Of a stretch of DNA of 64,000 nt, positions 17,513 through 27,272 are shown piece by piece. The position numbers and the translations under genes were made by a program. A model generated the notes under the pieces. The model saw only the letters and a list, made by a program, of their open reading frames with translations, was not told the origin of the DNA and searched no databases. Source of the stretch: Muribaculaceae bacterium. GTDB lineage: Bacteria; Bacteroidota; Bacteroidia; Bacteroidales; Muribaculaceae. Each line of letters opens with the position of its first letter. The stretch's first letter is position 1. The stretch spans positions 124,001 to 188,000 of the forward strand of contig JAFRRT010000012.1 in assembly GCA_017427945.1 (NCBI GenBank). The letters run 5' to 3'.

Positions 17513-18883
17513 ATGAACGTAAGTTTAGAACAAATTGATGCGGTGAATGCTATTGTCACCGTTGATATCAAGAAAGAGGATTTTGCTGACAGTGTAGCAA
17601 AGGAAGTTGCTCAGATGGGAGTGCGCCATCCGTTGAAGGGATTCCGTCCCGGCAAGGCACCCAAGTCGTTGCTCATGAAGTTTTACGGCCCCAGCGTTAC
17701 CGCCGATGTAGTGGACCGCATGGTAAGCAAAGCGTTGTATGACCACATTCGCGAGAACAAGCTCCAGGTGCTCGGTGAGCCTCTGCCTAACGAGACTACC
17801 AAAGTCGATATCATGAACGATGACGAAATGGCGTTCAAGTTTGACCTGGGTCTGGCTCCCGCCATTGAATTGAAGCTCAACAAGCGCATCAACGTCCCCT
17901 ATTACAATATTGAGGTTACCGACCAGATGGTTGACGACGCCATTGCCCATGACCGCAAGCGCCTGGGTACACTCGTTGACGGCGAGGTAAGCGACAAGGA
18001 GTCAATGCTGCGCGGTTCGATGGTCGAGCTCGACGAGGAAGGCAATGAGAAGGCCGACGGTATCAAGGTCGAGCGCACTATTATTTCGCCCCGCTATATG
18101 GCCGATGAGGAAGAATCAGCCAAATTCGTCGGAGTAAAAGTAGGTGATACATTTACCTTCAATCCCCACAAGGCCAACAACGGCAACATCGCCGAGATGG
18201 CATCACTGCTCAATGTTGACCGCAACGAAGCCGACGTGAAGAGCGACTTCCGCGTTACCATCGAGGAAATCAAGGTGAACAAAGAAGCCGAGATGAACGA
18301 AGAGTTCTTCAAGGGCGTGCTTGGCACCGACACCGAGGTGAAGGACGAAGCTGCCTTCCGCGAGGCCGTTCGTGAGATGATTCAGCGCGCCAACGTTCCC
18401 GAGAGTAACTACCGCTTCACCGTAGATGCTCAGCGCATTCTCACCGAGAAAGCCGGCGAAATGCCTCTTCCCGAGGAGTTCCTGAAACGCTTCCTGAAAT
18501 ATCGCCGCGAACAGGACGAGAAAGAGAATACCGAAGTCACCGACGAGGAACTCAAGAGCATGTTGAAGCAACTGCGTTGGCAGCTTGTGAAGGACTATCT
18601 GGCACAGGAACTGGGCATCCGCGTTGAAAAGGAAGACATCGATAACGCCGCCTTCATTTTCGCCCAGGAACAGCTGTCACAGTACGGCATCTACAATGCC
18701 CCCGAAGACATCATCAAGCAGCAAGCCGAACGCTTCATGCAGGATGAGCGCGCCCGTGACGCCATCCAGGAGCATGCCATCGACAACAAGTTCTATGCAG
18801 CCGTGCGCGAAGCCGTGAAGGTCAATGAGAAGACTGTTAGCGTCGAGGAATTCCGCAAGTTGTACGAGAAAGACGAGAAGTAA
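17513..18883 (+). CDS. tig: Trigger factor, ribosome-associated chaperone
   Basis: This 456-residue protein has the ribosome-binding loop near residue 43 (HPLKGFRPGKAPKS, a version of GFRxGxxP). A divergent peptidyl-prolyl isomerase-like middle domain and a long helical C-terminal substrate-binding domain follow (about 280-450). It catches nascent chains at the ribosome exit. The Bacteroidota form has a low-similarity PPIase domain, as here. It is a single-gene unit with a strong promoter and terminator. No ClpP/ClpX genes follow, which differs from proteobacterial order. Confidence 0.92.
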   Translation: MNVSLEQIDAVNAIVTVDIKKEDFADSVAKEVAQMGVRHPLKGFRPGKAPKSLLMKFYGPSVTADVVDRMVSKALYDHIRENKLQVLGEPLPNETTKVDIMNDDEMAFKFDLGLAPAIELKLNKRINVPYYNIEVTDQMVDDAIAHDRKRLGTLVDGEVSDKESMLRGSMVELDEEGNEKADGIKVERTIISPRYMADEEESAKFVGVKVGDTFTFNPHKANNGNIAEMASLLNVDRNEADVKSDFRVTIEEIKVNKEAEMNEEFFKGVLGTDTEVKDEAAFREAVREMIQRANVPESNYRFTVDAQRILTEKAGEMPLPEEFLKRFLKYRREQDEKENTEVTDEELKSMLKQLRWQLVKDYLAQELGIRVEKEDIDNAAFIFAQEQLSQYGIYNAPEDIIKQQAERFMQDERARDAIQEHAIDNKFYAAVREAVKVNEKTVSVEEFRKLYEKDEK

Positions 18884-18923
18884 ACACTTCCCCCATTATA
18901 GGGTTTAAGGATATCTGATAGCA

Positions 18924-18955
18924 AAGGCGGTTGAGAAATACATCTCAACCGCCTT
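18924..18955. terminator. Bidirectional terminator between tig and the small lipoprotein gene
   Basis: A perfect 13-bp stem (18924-18936 with 18943-18955) has a 6-base loop. Confidence 0.85.
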
Positions 18956-18990
18956 CGTTATTCAGGTATCAGGTCAATTCATGAATTGTG

Positions 18991-19257
18991 TTACCGGTAA
19001 CACTTTTGGCAATAGGTACGGCGTTTGGCCTCAGCCTCTGCGCGTGTGACCTGCTTTATCGCCTTGGTGCATTTGAGCATTCCCTCGCACTTCTCGTTGG
19101 AGTGGAAACGAGTCGCTCCACTGCCAGTGCAAATCCACACGGTGTCGGTAGGCTGTACCGTATCGATGGCTACACGTTTCACATCTTCCTCGCTGGAACA
19201 TGCGCAGGCTATGAAGAGCAACACAATCCCCAATATAATATTTCTACCTGTCTTCAT
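18991..19257 (-). CDS. Small lipoprotein with Cys/His-rich C-terminal motif
   Basis: This 88-residue protein has a signal helix (NIILGIVLLFIACAC) with a lipobox-like cysteine at residue 18 or 20. SSEED follows Cys20; acidic residues after the lipid-carrying Cys resemble the surface-export signal of Bacteroidota lipoproteins. The rest reads VWICTGSGATRFHSN, KCEGMLKC and RTYCQKCYR, a pattern found in short Bacteroidota proteins that could bind metal through Cys and His. I chose ATG 19257 (MKTGRN). The function is unknown. It follows the PPDK gene after a terminator. Confidence 0.7.
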   Translation of the reverse strand: MKTGRNIILGIVLLFIACACSSEEDVKRVAIDTVQPTDTVWICTGSGATRFHSNEKCEGMLKCTKAIKQVTRAEAEAKRRTYCQKCYR

Positions 19258-19273
19258 TTTACTATATTTTAAC

Positions 19274-19302
19274 AACGGTGGGGCTCATTGGGCTCCACCG
19301 TT
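19274..19302 (-). terminator. Terminator after ppdK
   Basis: AACGGTGGGGC (19274-19284) pairs with GCTCCACCGTT (19292-19302) through one wobble. The T run on minus is weak, so read-through into the lipoprotein gene is possible. Confidence 0.6.
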
Positions 19303-19332
19303 ACATTTATAAAATTGTCCTTGATACAATCA

Positions 19333-22047
19333 TTAGGCCTCAACTGCTGCCTGTGCGGCTGCAAGACGTGCGATGGGCACGCGGTAAGGCGAGCAGGAAA
19401 CATAGTTCATGTTCATCGAAGCACAGAACTTAACGCTGCTGGGCTCACCACCATGCTCACCACAGATACCGAGGTTGAGCTCGGGCTTAACGGCACGACC
19501 CTTGCGGCATGCCATCTCAATGAGTTGTCCTACACCTTCCTGGTCGAGTACCTCGAACGGATCAACCTTGAGGATACCCAATTTCTTGTAAACAGCAAGG
19601 AACTTGCCTGCATCGTCACGTGAGTAACCGAAGGTCATCTGGGTCAAGTCGTTGGTACCGAAGGAGAAGAAGTCAACAACGCTGGCAATCTGGTCAGCAA
19701 CGAGGGCTGCACGCGGAATCTCAATCATCGTACCTACCTTGTAAGCCACGGTCTCGCCGCGCTCGGCGAATACCTTCTGAGCGGTAGCATTGATGATATC
19801 GGCCTGCATCTGAATCTCATTCTTCACACCAATGAGGGGCACCATAATCTTGGGCTTCACAACGATGCCCTTGGCCTGCATGTTAAGAGCGGCCTCAATA
19901 ATGGCGCGTGCCTGCATCTCGGTAATCTCGGGATAGGTGTTACCCAAACGGCAACCACGGTGTCCAAGCATGGGGTTGAACTCCTCAAGACCACTGCAAA
20001 CGGCCTTTACCTCCTCGATGGTACGGCCCATCTGCTCGGCGAGTTCACGCATAGTCTCGGGCTGATGGGGAACGAACTCGTGCAAGGGAGGATCGAGCAG
20101 GCGGATGGTTACCTCATAACCGTCCATTGCCTCAAAGATACCCTCAAAGTCACCACGCTGCAACGGGAGCAGCTTATCAAGAGCGACGCGGCGAGCCTCC
20201 TCGGTGGGAGCGATAATCATCTCGCGCATAGCCTTGATGCGGTCACCCTCAAAGAACATGTGCTCGGTGCGGCACAAGCCAATACCGTGTGCGCCCAGCT
20301 TACGAGCCACGCTGGCATCCTTGGGAGAGTCGGCGTTGGTATAAACGTCCATCTTGCTGTACTTCTCGGCCAGGGCCATCACATCAGCGAAGTCACCACT
20401 CAGGTCGGCATCAACAGTTGCCACCTTACCGTCGTAAACCTCACCGGTGCTACCGTTAATGGAAATCCAGTCACCCTCTTTATAGGTCTTGCCACCCATC
20501 TCAACGGTGCGAGCCTTATAGTCAACCTTGATTTCGCCAGCACCCGAAACGCAGCACTTACCCATACCGCGAGCCACAACGGCTGCGTGTGAGGTCATAC
20601 CACCACGGGCAGTCAGGATACCCTGAGCGACGCTCATACCGCGCAGGTCCTCGGGAGAGGTCTCCAAGCGAACCATGATGACTTTCTTCTTGCGTGACGC
20701 CCATTCCTCGGCATCATCAGCAAAGAATACGATTTGGCCAGTAGCGGCGCCCGGGCTTGCGGGCAGACCCTTGGCCATCACCTTAGCACTCTTGACAGCA
20801 GTTTTGTCAAATACAGGGTGCAGCAACTCGTCGAGCTTGCCGGGTTCCATGCGCTTGATGACAGTCTTCTCGTCGATAGCGCCTTCACGCAGCAGGTCCA
20901 TGGCGATCTTCACCATAGCGGCACCAGTGCGCTTTCCGTTACGGGTCTGGAGCAACCAGAGCTTGCCGTCCTGGATGGTAAACTCCATATCCTGCATGTC
21001 ATGGTAGTGCTCCTCGAGCTTGTGCTGAATGTCAACGAGCTGAGCGGCGCACTCGGGCATCGACTCCTCGAGGGAGGGATACTTCGCAGCGCGCTCTTCC
21101 TCGCTGATGCCTTGCAGCTTTGCCCAACGGCGGCTGCCCTCGGTCATAATCTGTTGGGGAGTGCGTACACCTGCTACAACATCCTCGCCCTGAGCATTGA
21201 TCAGGTACTCACCGTTGAACAGGTTCTCACCAGTACCGGCGTCACGTGAGAAGCACACGCCAGTGGCACTGTTGTCACCCATGTTACCATAGACCATCGC
21301 CTGTACATTGACTGCCGTACCATACTCCTCGGGAATCTGGTTCATGCGGCGGTACAGGATAGCGCGGTCGTTGTTCCAGCTGTCAAACACAGCATAGATG
21401 GCACCCCAGAGCTGATCATAAGCGTCGGTGGGGAAATCCTTACCGGTATTCTTTTTTACAGCGGCCTTGAAGCGAACCACCAGTTCCTTGAGGTCTTCGA
21501 CATCAAGTTCGGTATCAAACTTCACGCCCTTCTTCTCTTTCAGCTCTTCGATGATAGCCTCGAACGGGTCGATGTCAGTCTTGTTGGTAGGCTTCATGCC
21601 CAGCACCACGTCACCGTACATCTGAACGAAACGGCGGTAGCTGTCCCATGCGAAGCGGGGATTGCCCGACTTCTTGGCGAGCGTCTCGGCCACCTCATCG
21701 TTGATACCCAGGTTCAGGACGGTGTCCATCATACCAGGCATCGACACGGGAGCACCCGAGCGAACAGATACCAGCTGGGGATTGCTGGGATCATTGAACT
21801 TATTACCTGTCAAACTCTCGATGTGTTCAACGGACTTCTTTACTTCGTCCTTGATCATCTCAACAACGGCTTCGCGGCCTTTCTCATTGTAAAGACGGCA
21901 AACCTCGGTCGTAATAGTGAAACCCGGGGGAACGGGAACGCCAATCAAGTTCATTTCGGCAAGGTTAGCACCTTTTCCACCCAATAAGTCTCTCATGTCA
22001 GCACGGCCTTCTGCTTGACCGTTTCCAAAAGTGTAAATCGCTTTCAT
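19333..22047 (-). CDS. ppdK: Pyruvate, phosphate dikinase
   Basis: This 904-residue protein is full length for PPDK, which interconverts pyruvate + ATP + phosphate with PEP + AMP + PPi. It has the N-terminal ATP-grasp domain (LLGGKGANLAEMN, VSVRSGAPVSMPGMMDT). The swivelling phosphohistidine domain has the catalytic His in GGMTSHAAVVARGMGK. The C-terminal PEP/pyruvate TIM barrel shows GLCRTEHMFF and the acid/base Cys in SCSPYRVPIARLAAAQ. It acts in the cytoplasm in glycolysis/gluconeogenesis, as is common in gut Bacteroidales. Its own promoter lies at 22108-22137. Confidence 0.96.
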   Translation of the reverse strand: MKAIYTFGNGQAEGRADMRDLLGGKGANLAEMNLIGVPVPPGFTITTEVCRLYNEKGREAVVEMIKDEVKKSVEHIESLTGNKFNDPSNPQLVSVRSGAPVSMPGMMDTVLNLGINDEVAETLAKKSGNPRFAWDSYRRFVQMYGDVVLGMKPTNKTDIDPFEAIIEELKEKKGVKFDTELDVEDLKELVVRFKAAVKKNTGKDFPTDAYDQLWGAIYAVFDSWNNDRAILYRRMNQIPEEYGTAVNVQAMVYGNMGDNSATGVCFSRDAGTGENLFNGEYLINAQGEDVVAGVRTPQQIMTEGSRRWAKLQGISEEERAAKYPSLEESMPECAAQLVDIQHKLEEHYHDMQDMEFTIQDGKLWLLQTRNGKRTGAAMVKIAMDLLREGAIDEKTVIKRMEPGKLDELLHPVFDKTAVKSAKVMAKGLPASPGAATGQIVFFADDAEEWASRKKKVIMVRLETSPEDLRGMSVAQGILTARGGMTSHAAVVARGMGKCCVSGAGEIKVDYKARTVEMGGKTYKEGDWISINGSTGEVYDGKVATVDADLSGDFADVMALAEKYSKMDVYTNADSPKDASVARKLGAHGIGLCRTEHMFFEGDRIKAMREMIIAPTEEARRVALDKLLPLQRGDFEGIFEAMDGYEVTIRLLDPPLHEFVPHQPETMRELAEQMGRTIEEVKAVCSGLEEFNPMLGHRGCRLGNTYPEITEMQARAIIEAALNMQAKGIVVKPKIMVPLIGVKNEIQMQADIINATAQKVFAERGETVAYKVGTMIEIPRAALVADQIASVVDFFSFGTNDLTQMTFGYSRDDAGKFLAVYKKLGILKVDPFEVLDQEGVGQLIEMACRKGRAVKPELNLGICGEHGGEPSSVKFCASMNMNYVSCSPYRVPIARLAAAQAAVEA

Positions 22048-22107
22048 TTACTTTACTTTTTCTTAATATATTTGCAAATAATATTATACCTCTTGTTTTT
22101 TGCGGTG

Positions 22108-22137
22108 CAAAGGTACAAATTTTGCGTCAAACCACAA
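22108..22137 (-). promoter_or_regulatory. Promoter for ppdK
   Basis: On minus TTG (22137-22135), 19 bases, then TACCTTTG (22115-22108). Confidence 0.8.
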
Positions 22138-22359
22138 TATGAATAGCCGTAAAAAATCGCTACTATTACTCCATAATTGGCTTTTATTACATAAAAGTTA
22201 TATTTCTCAACGATTATCACGCGTTTAACATCAATTCATCATCACCCAAAAACAAGATTCATAACGATTTGCAGGGTGCAGGCATCCATCATGAACAAGT
22301 AGTCTGATTGCTCTACTCCGCTCATAATCTTAGCCAATATGAATTGAAAAGTACCTTGA

Positions 22360-22394
22360 TTTGACACGTATGTGATTTTTTTGCTGTAATTTTG
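22360..22394 (+). promoter_or_regulatory. Candidate promoter for folD
   Basis: TTTG (22360-22363) and TAATTTTG (22387-22394) are 23 bases apart, longer than usual. The -7 is convincing; the -33 pairing is less so. Confidence 0.5.
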
Positions 22395-22479
22395 TGGCTT
22401 GATTACGCTCATGAAGTTTCACGGGTGAGCATAATCGATTGAATGATAAATTATTAATTCAATAGCTACAGGATTTTTC

Positions 22480-23361
22480 ATGGAACTGATAGACGGAAAA
22501 ACTACCGCCGCGGCCATTAAGGAAGAAATCAAGGCCGAAGTGGACCAGATGATAGCAGCGGGAATGAAGCGCCCGCATCTTGCAGCCGTGCTCGTAGGAC
22601 ATGACGGCGGCTCGGAATCGTATGTGAAGAATAAGGTCATTGCCTGTGAAAAGTGCGGTTTCAAGTCATCGCTCATTCGCATGGAGGAAGACACCACCGA
22701 GAAACAGTTGCTGGACTGCATCAAGAAACTTAACGAAGATGCTGACGTTGACGGTTTTATCGTGCAATTGCCTTTGCCCAAGCACATCGATGAGCAAAAG
22801 GTTATCAACGCTATCGATTACCACAAGGACGTTGACGGCATCCACCCGATGAACGCTGGCCGCATGTCGCTGGGTCTGCCCAGCTTCATCTCGGCAACGC
22901 CATTGGGCATCATCACCCTGCTTCAACGCTATAACATCCCGACCTCGGGTAAGAAATGCGTGGTACTGGGCCGTAGCAACATCGTGGGCAAGCCCATGGC
23001 TCAGCTGATGATGCAGAAACAATATGGCGACTCGACTGTAACCGTGTGCCACAGCCGCAGCACAACCCTTAAGGAGGAATGCCGCCAAGCGGACATTATC
23101 ATCGCAGCCATCGGACGCCCCGACTTTGTAACCGCCGACATGGTGAAGGAAGGAGCCGTTGTCATCGACGTTGGCACGACACGCGTTGCCGACCCTGACG
23201 CCAAGAACGGCTATCGTCTGAACGGCGACGTGAAATTTGACGAGGTTGCTCCCAAGTGTTCCTACATCACTCCCGTGCCTGGCGGCGTTGGCCCCATGAC
23301 CATCTGCTCCCTGATGAAAAACACCCTCGCCGCTTCCCAAAAGACGGTTTATCCTGATTAA
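22480..23361 (+). CDS. folD: Bifunctional methylenetetrahydrofolate dehydrogenase / cyclohydrolase
   Basis: This 293-residue protein is full length for FolD, which oxidises 5,10-methylene-THF and hydrolyses the methenyl form to 10-formyl-THF. Visible signatures are ESYVKNK with the catalytic Lys, [26 protein letters not shown], the NAD(P)-binding GRSNIVGKP and the closing [12 protein letters not shown]. It supplies one-carbon units for purine and formyl-Met-tRNA synthesis in the cytoplasm. It is monocistronic, with a terminator straight after it. Confidence 0.95.
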   Translation: MELIDGKTTAAAIKEEIKAEVDQMIAAGMKRPHLAAVLVGHDGGSESYVKNKVIACEKCGFKSSLIRMEEDTTEKQLLDCIKKLNEDADVDGFIVQLPLPKHIDEQKVINAIDYHKDVDGIHPMNAGRMSLGLPSFISATPLGIITLLQRYNIPTSGKKCVVLGRSNIVGKPMAQLMMQKQYGDSTVTVCHSRSTTLKEECRQADIIIAAIGRPDFVTADMVKEGAVVIDVGTTRVADPDAKNGYRLNGDVKFDEVAPKCSYITPVPGGVGPMTICSLMKNTLAASQKTVYPD

Positions 23362-23380
23362 AGGACAAGAGATATTAATA

Positions 23381-23416
23381 AAACGCCACGGGCATTGGGC
23401 TCGTGGCGTTTTTTAT
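23381..23416. terminator. Bidirectional terminator of folD and the PBP1A gene
   Basis: AAACGCCACG (23381-23390) pairs with CGTGGCGTTT (23402-23411), followed by T on plus. The minus strand also continues into GTTTTATT. Confidence 0.8.
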
Positions 23417-23447
23417 GATGTTTAAATCACTATTAACTTTTAACTAA

Positions 23448-25907
23448 TTAGTCGAACATTCCTTCAACGGCTTCGTCTTGGCCTCCGCCGCCACCGCCGC
23501 TTTCGCCGGATTCACCTCCGCCGCCACCGCCGTGCCAGCTTCCACCGCCAGAACCGTAGTAGCCGCCCAGTTCATCACCGCAAGCGTTAAAGCCTTTGGG
23601 GAATTCAAACTTGGTGCTCTGCTTGTAGGGCAATGATTTGTCATCATAAATCCACTTCATGAAATAGCCCAGGATAGGCAAAGCAGCCTCGGCACCCTGA
23701 CCCATCGCCATGCTGTTGAAGTGGATGTAGCGCTCTTCACCACCAACCCATACACCAGTGACCAGTTCAGGCGTGAATCCCATGAACCAACCATCGCTGT
23801 GGAAGTTGGTGGTACCGGTCTTACCACCCATGTCGGCAGTGATACCGTAGGCATAACGCAACCTTGCGCCAGTACCGCCATCAACAACCTCAAGAAGCAT
23901 CGAGAGCATTTTCAGGTAAGTGTCCTCACTCATGATCTCGGTCTGGCTGCCGGTAAACTCGGCAATCACGTTGCCTCGGTTATCGGTAATGCGCGAAACA
24001 TAAACCGGCTCCACACGCATACCACCGTTGGCAAATGCCGAGTAAGCTGCTACCATCTCACGCAAGGTAACCTCACAGGCGCCCAGACTCAATGAGGGCA
24101 CGGGGTCAAGATAGCTGGTGATGCCAAAACTGTGCATCCACTTTGCCAACTCATCAGGAGACATCGTGTAGTAGCCATTGCGCTCAATCCAGTTCTCACG
24201 AGTGCCACGCATGAAACCTGCCGAAATCCAGTTCTTTGAGTACTTCAACGCGTTACGCAGGTCCATTCCACCGCCACTACCCTCGTTCTGGGGGTTGTAC
24301 ACCTCGTTGTGCCAAATGATGTTGGGAGCGCCACCGGGACGAGTTGAGCAAGGAGTCAATCCACCGAACTCGATAGCCTGGGAATAAACGAAGGGTTTTA
24401 CTGTAGAACCAATCTGACGGCGGCCCGTCGATACCATGTCATACTTGAAGAAACGGAAGTTAGGACCTCCCACATAGGCCTTCACAAAGCCCGTGACAGG
24501 GTCCATCGACATCATTGAACAACGCAGGAACGACTTGGTGTAAAGCAACGAGTCGAGGGGCGACATCTGGGCGTCAAAACCACCTTCGTAGTTGAACAGA
24601 TGCATCTGAACCGGCTTCTTGAAGTTATCCATGATTTCGGCATCACTCAGGCCCTGATTCTTGAGCACACGGTAACGCTCGCTATGACGGATAGCAGCAT
24701 TGATGAGCGCCTGCTTGCCTGCGCTTGAAAGCTCATTCTTGTTATTAGTGTAAGGATTCTTGGTTCCACCGCGCTCACGCAAGAAGGCAGGCTGCAGCGT
24801 TTTACTCATGTGCTTATGCACCGCCTTCTCGGCATACTCCTGCATGCGAGAGTCGATGGTGGTGTAAATCTTCAGACCATCGGTATAAATGTCGTAATGC
24901 GATCCGTCGGGCTTGGTATTCTTGTTGCACCAGCCATACAGGGGGTTCACTGCCCAAGCCACCGAGTCATCGATGAATGCCTGCTGGTTCCATGACGGGT
25001 AATCGCTGCGTTTAGGCTTCTTGGCGCTCATCACGCGGCGCAACTCCTCGCGGAAGTAAGGTGCAGGACCGTCGTTGTGGTCAAGTTTCTTGAATTTCAC
25101 CACAAGGGGCGTTTCCTTCAACTGGTTGCACTCGGCCTCGCTCAGGTAACCCGCTTTCACCATCTGCTCAAAGACGACATTGCGGCGCTGGCGCGTGCGC
25201 TCGGCATGGCGCACGGGATTGTAATAAGACGGGTTCTTACACATTCCCACCAATGTGGCTGCCTCCTGGATGTTCAAGTCCTTGGGGTCCTTATCGAAAT
25301 ATACCTCAGACGCCATCTTGATACCCACTGCGTTGTTCAAGAAGTCGAACTGGTTGAAGTACATCTTGATGATTTCGTCCTTGGTGTAATAGCGTTCCAG
25401 CTTCACGGCAATCACCCACTCCACCGGCTTCTTCAAAGCACGCTCAAAGATGTTGTGGGACTCGGGAGAGTACAACTGCTTCGCCAGCTGCTGGGTGATG
25501 GTACTACCACCACCGGCACTCTTCTGGCCCATGATGATGCGCTTGATGATGGCACGCCCGAGTGCTTTGATATCGATGCCCGAATGCTCATCAAATCGAG
25601 AGTCCTCGGTAGCAATCAGAGCATCGGTCAAGTGGGGCGACATCTCGTCAAAGTCCACATAGATGCGGTTGCTGCGACTGCGATAGTAGCGGCCCATCTC
25701 CACGCCGTCGGCACTGTAAATCGTCGAAGCGAACTTATCAGTAGGATTCTTCAACTGGTCGATGGGCGGCATATAGCCAATCACACCATTGTAAATCAAC
25801 ACAAACAGCAGTACCAGCAATGCCACAAAAATGGCAAAACACGTCCACATCTTGCGAACGATGCTGCGACGCTTGTTTTTCTTCTTTCCAGTAGTTTTAT
25901 TGCTCAT
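23448..25907 (-). CDS. Class A penicillin-binding protein 1A with glycine-rich tail
   Basis: This 819-residue bifunctional murein synthase has a cytoplasmic basic start (residues 1-18) and a transmembrane helix (21-40). The GT51 glycosyltransferase domain has catalytic Glu101 in EDSRFDEHSGID, then GGSTITQQLAKQL. The transpeptidase domain has SxxK at Ser501 (GSTVKPF), the SxN motif in YSKNW and KTGTT. The C-terminal 40 residues are almost all Gly/Ser with a few acidic residues. It polymerises and cross-links peptidoglycan in the periplasm. Only 42 bases and no visible promoter separate it from the SUMF1 gene upstream, so it may be the last gene of the kinase operon. Confidence 0.92.
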   Translation of the reverse strand: MSNKTTGKKKNKRRSIVRKMWTCFAIFVALLVLLFVLIYNGVIGYMPPIDQLKNPTDKFASTIYSADGVEMGRYYRSRSNRIYVDFDEMSPHLTDALIATEDSRFDEHSGIDIKALGRAIIKRIIMGQKSAGGGSTITQQLAKQLYSPESHNIFERALKKPVEWVIAVKLERYYTKDEIIKMYFNQFDFLNNAVGIKMASEVYFDKDPKDLNIQEAATLVGMCKNPSYYNPVRHAERTRQRRNVVFEQMVKAGYLSEAECNQLKETPLVVKFKKLDHNDGPAPYFREELRRVMSAKKPKRSDYPSWNQQAFIDDSVAWAVNPLYGWCNKNTKPDGSHYDIYTDGLKIYTTIDSRMQEYAEKAVHKHMSKTLQPAFLRERGGTKNPYTNNKNELSSAGKQALINAAIRHSERYRVLKNQGLSDAEIMDNFKKPVQMHLFNYEGGFDAQMSPLDSLLYTKSFLRCSMMSMDPVTGFVKAYVGGPNFRFFKYDMVSTGRRQIGSTVKPFVYSQAIEFGGLTPCSTRPGGAPNIIWHNEVYNPQNEGSGGGMDLRNALKYSKNWISAGFMRGTRENWIERNGYYTMSPDELAKWMHSFGITSYLDPVPSLSLGACEVTLREMVAAYSAFANGGMRVEPVYVSRITDNRGNVIAEFTGSQTEIMSEDTYLKMLSMLLEVVDGGTGARLRYAYGITADMGGKTGTTNFHSDGWFMGFTPELVTGVWVGGEERYIHFNSMAMGQGAEAALPILGYFMKWIYDDKSLPYKQSTKFEFPKGFNACGDELGGYYGSGGGSWHGGGGGGESGESGGGGGGQDEAVEGMFD
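23462..23580 (-). repeat. Glycine-rich low-complexity tail of PBP1A
   Basis: GGN-rich sequence encodes G4-G6 runs broken by Ser-Trp-His and Glu-Ser. It is not part of the transpeptidase fold. Confidence 0.75.
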
Positions 25908-25949
25908 ATCTTTGGTTAATTATATTCTATATCTCGATAATTAATACAA

Positions 25950-27272
25950 CTAAAACGCCAAACGGAAGCCGTAAGAGCCTGAACCTGAATTATTGAAGAG
26001 CCTGAACACACAACAATCCTCGGGATAGCCATAGCCACCACCGCGAACGACATGTAAGCCATTATACTCTTCGCCCTTGGGATTCACCAACGGAGCGCTG
26101 CTCTCATTAATTCCGGGCCAATACCACCACCAGTCGCCGCACCATTCAGGCACGCCACCGGTCATGTCATAGAGACCTAATTCGTTGGGCTCCTTAGTGC
26201 CCACATCATGATAGACGCCATCATAGTTCTCGGAGTACCATGCAACCTCGTCAATGTCATTGCTTCCCGAGAAGACATAGCCATGTGTTTTGGCGCCACC
26301 TCGCGCCGCATATTCCCATTCGGCATCAGTCGGCAGGCGGAAGTTCTTTCCGGTCAACTGGTTCAGTTTTGCGATAAACTCTTGGCACTGGTCCCAGTTA
26401 GCCTCATCAAATGGAAATTGAGGGCCAAATTCTACCGTGCTGTCGGCCATGACGGCATACCACAATTCGCAAGTCACTTCATAGGCTCCGATATAATAAC
26501 CCGACAACGTCACCTTGTGGGGCGACGGCAATCCAGAGCGCACATTACCCTTCACAACCGACTCGATGTTATCAGGTATTTTGTATCGGGTATAAGTTCC
26601 GCCCGGGACATATACCATGACAATGGGTATCGTGTCTTTTACCATAATCGTCTCGTTGGGCAGGTCCATTGATTCAACCGGTGCCACTTGTTCAATAGGT
26701 AGTTGCTGTGGTTCAACTAATTGCTGAGTCGGCTGAGGTTTGAAGGAAAGATCAGTTAATTCTGATTTGTCATCATCATCCTGTTCATCTGATGGAGAAG
26801 TATCCCAGTCATCAAATGAATCTAAATCATCATAAGACATCTCCTCCAAGTTAAAATAGTATATGTGACTGTCCTCGCTCTCAGTGATGGTAATGAGAGA
26901 GTCAACACCATCAAATCCATCAGCCTCGACTTCAGCCACGTGCGAACCTTCTTTCAGTATATAGGTTGAGTTAGCGTCACCCATCTCCACATCGTCAATC
27001 GTCAAAATGGCGCCATACACATTACACTGAAATATCACCTCAAAATCCCGTGCGTTGGGTTTTGGAGCTGGTTTATATTTGCGGACATCATAGGATTCTC
27101 TTTTTTTCTTATGATGCCTCCAGTTGTCTTTGTTTGCCTTTGGCTTTGGTTTCTCCTTAGGCTTCTCGGTCTTGGTCACCGTAGGCTTGGCAACCGTTGG
27201 TGACTGAGCTAAAGCCTGTGGTGTCATCACAAACAAAGCAAATGCGAATAATATGATCAAGTACTTTTTCAT
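25950..27272 (-). CDS. Exported PEGA-SUMF1 (FGE-like) protein 1
   Basis: This 440-residue protein has a signal peptide (MKKYLIILFAFALFVM, cleavage near ALAQ). A Lys/Pro-rich stretch (about 25-70), a PEGA-like beta domain (about 76-145, DFEVIFQCNVYGAILTIDD), an acidic/Gln-Pro linker and a SUMF1/FGE-like domain (about 220-440, FRLPTDAEWEYAARGG, GLYDMTGGVPEWC) follow. The copper-site region reads RGGGYGYPEDCCVFR: the first of the two FGE cysteines is replaced, so formylglycine formation is unlikely. Its ATG overlaps the previous gene by 4 bases. It probably acts in the periplasm or at the wall as a binding or scaffold module. Confidence 0.82.
   Translation of the reverse strand: MKKYLIILFAFALFVMTPQALAQSPTVAKPTVTKTEKPKEKPKPKANKDNWRHHKKKRESYDVRKYKPAPKPNARDFEVIFQCNVYGAILTIDDVEMGDANSTYILKEGSHVAEVEADGFDGVDSLITITESEDSHIYYFNLEEMSYDDLDSFDDWDTSPSDEQDDDDKSELTDLSFKPQPTQQLVEPQQLPIEQVAPVESMDLPNETIMVKDTIPIVMVYVPGGTYTRYKIPDNIESVVKGNVRSGLPSPHKVTLSGYYIGAYEVTCELWYAVMADSTVEFGPQFPFDEANWDQCQEFIAKLNQLTGKNFRLPTDAEWEYAARGGAKTHGYVFSGSNDIDEVAWYSENYDGVYHDVGTKEPNELGLYDMTGGVPEWCGDWWWYWPGINESSAPLVNPKGEEYNGLHVVRGGGYGYPEDCCVFRLFNNSGSGSYGFRLAF

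Larger units (their letters stand above)
22048..22479. other. Divergent intergenic region between ppdK and folD
   Basis: This 432-base gap is A/T rich. It holds the ppdK promoter on minus and a candidate folD promoter on plus near 22360-22394. I see no RNA gene, repeat or credible small protein in the remaining 220 bases. Confidence 0.7.
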
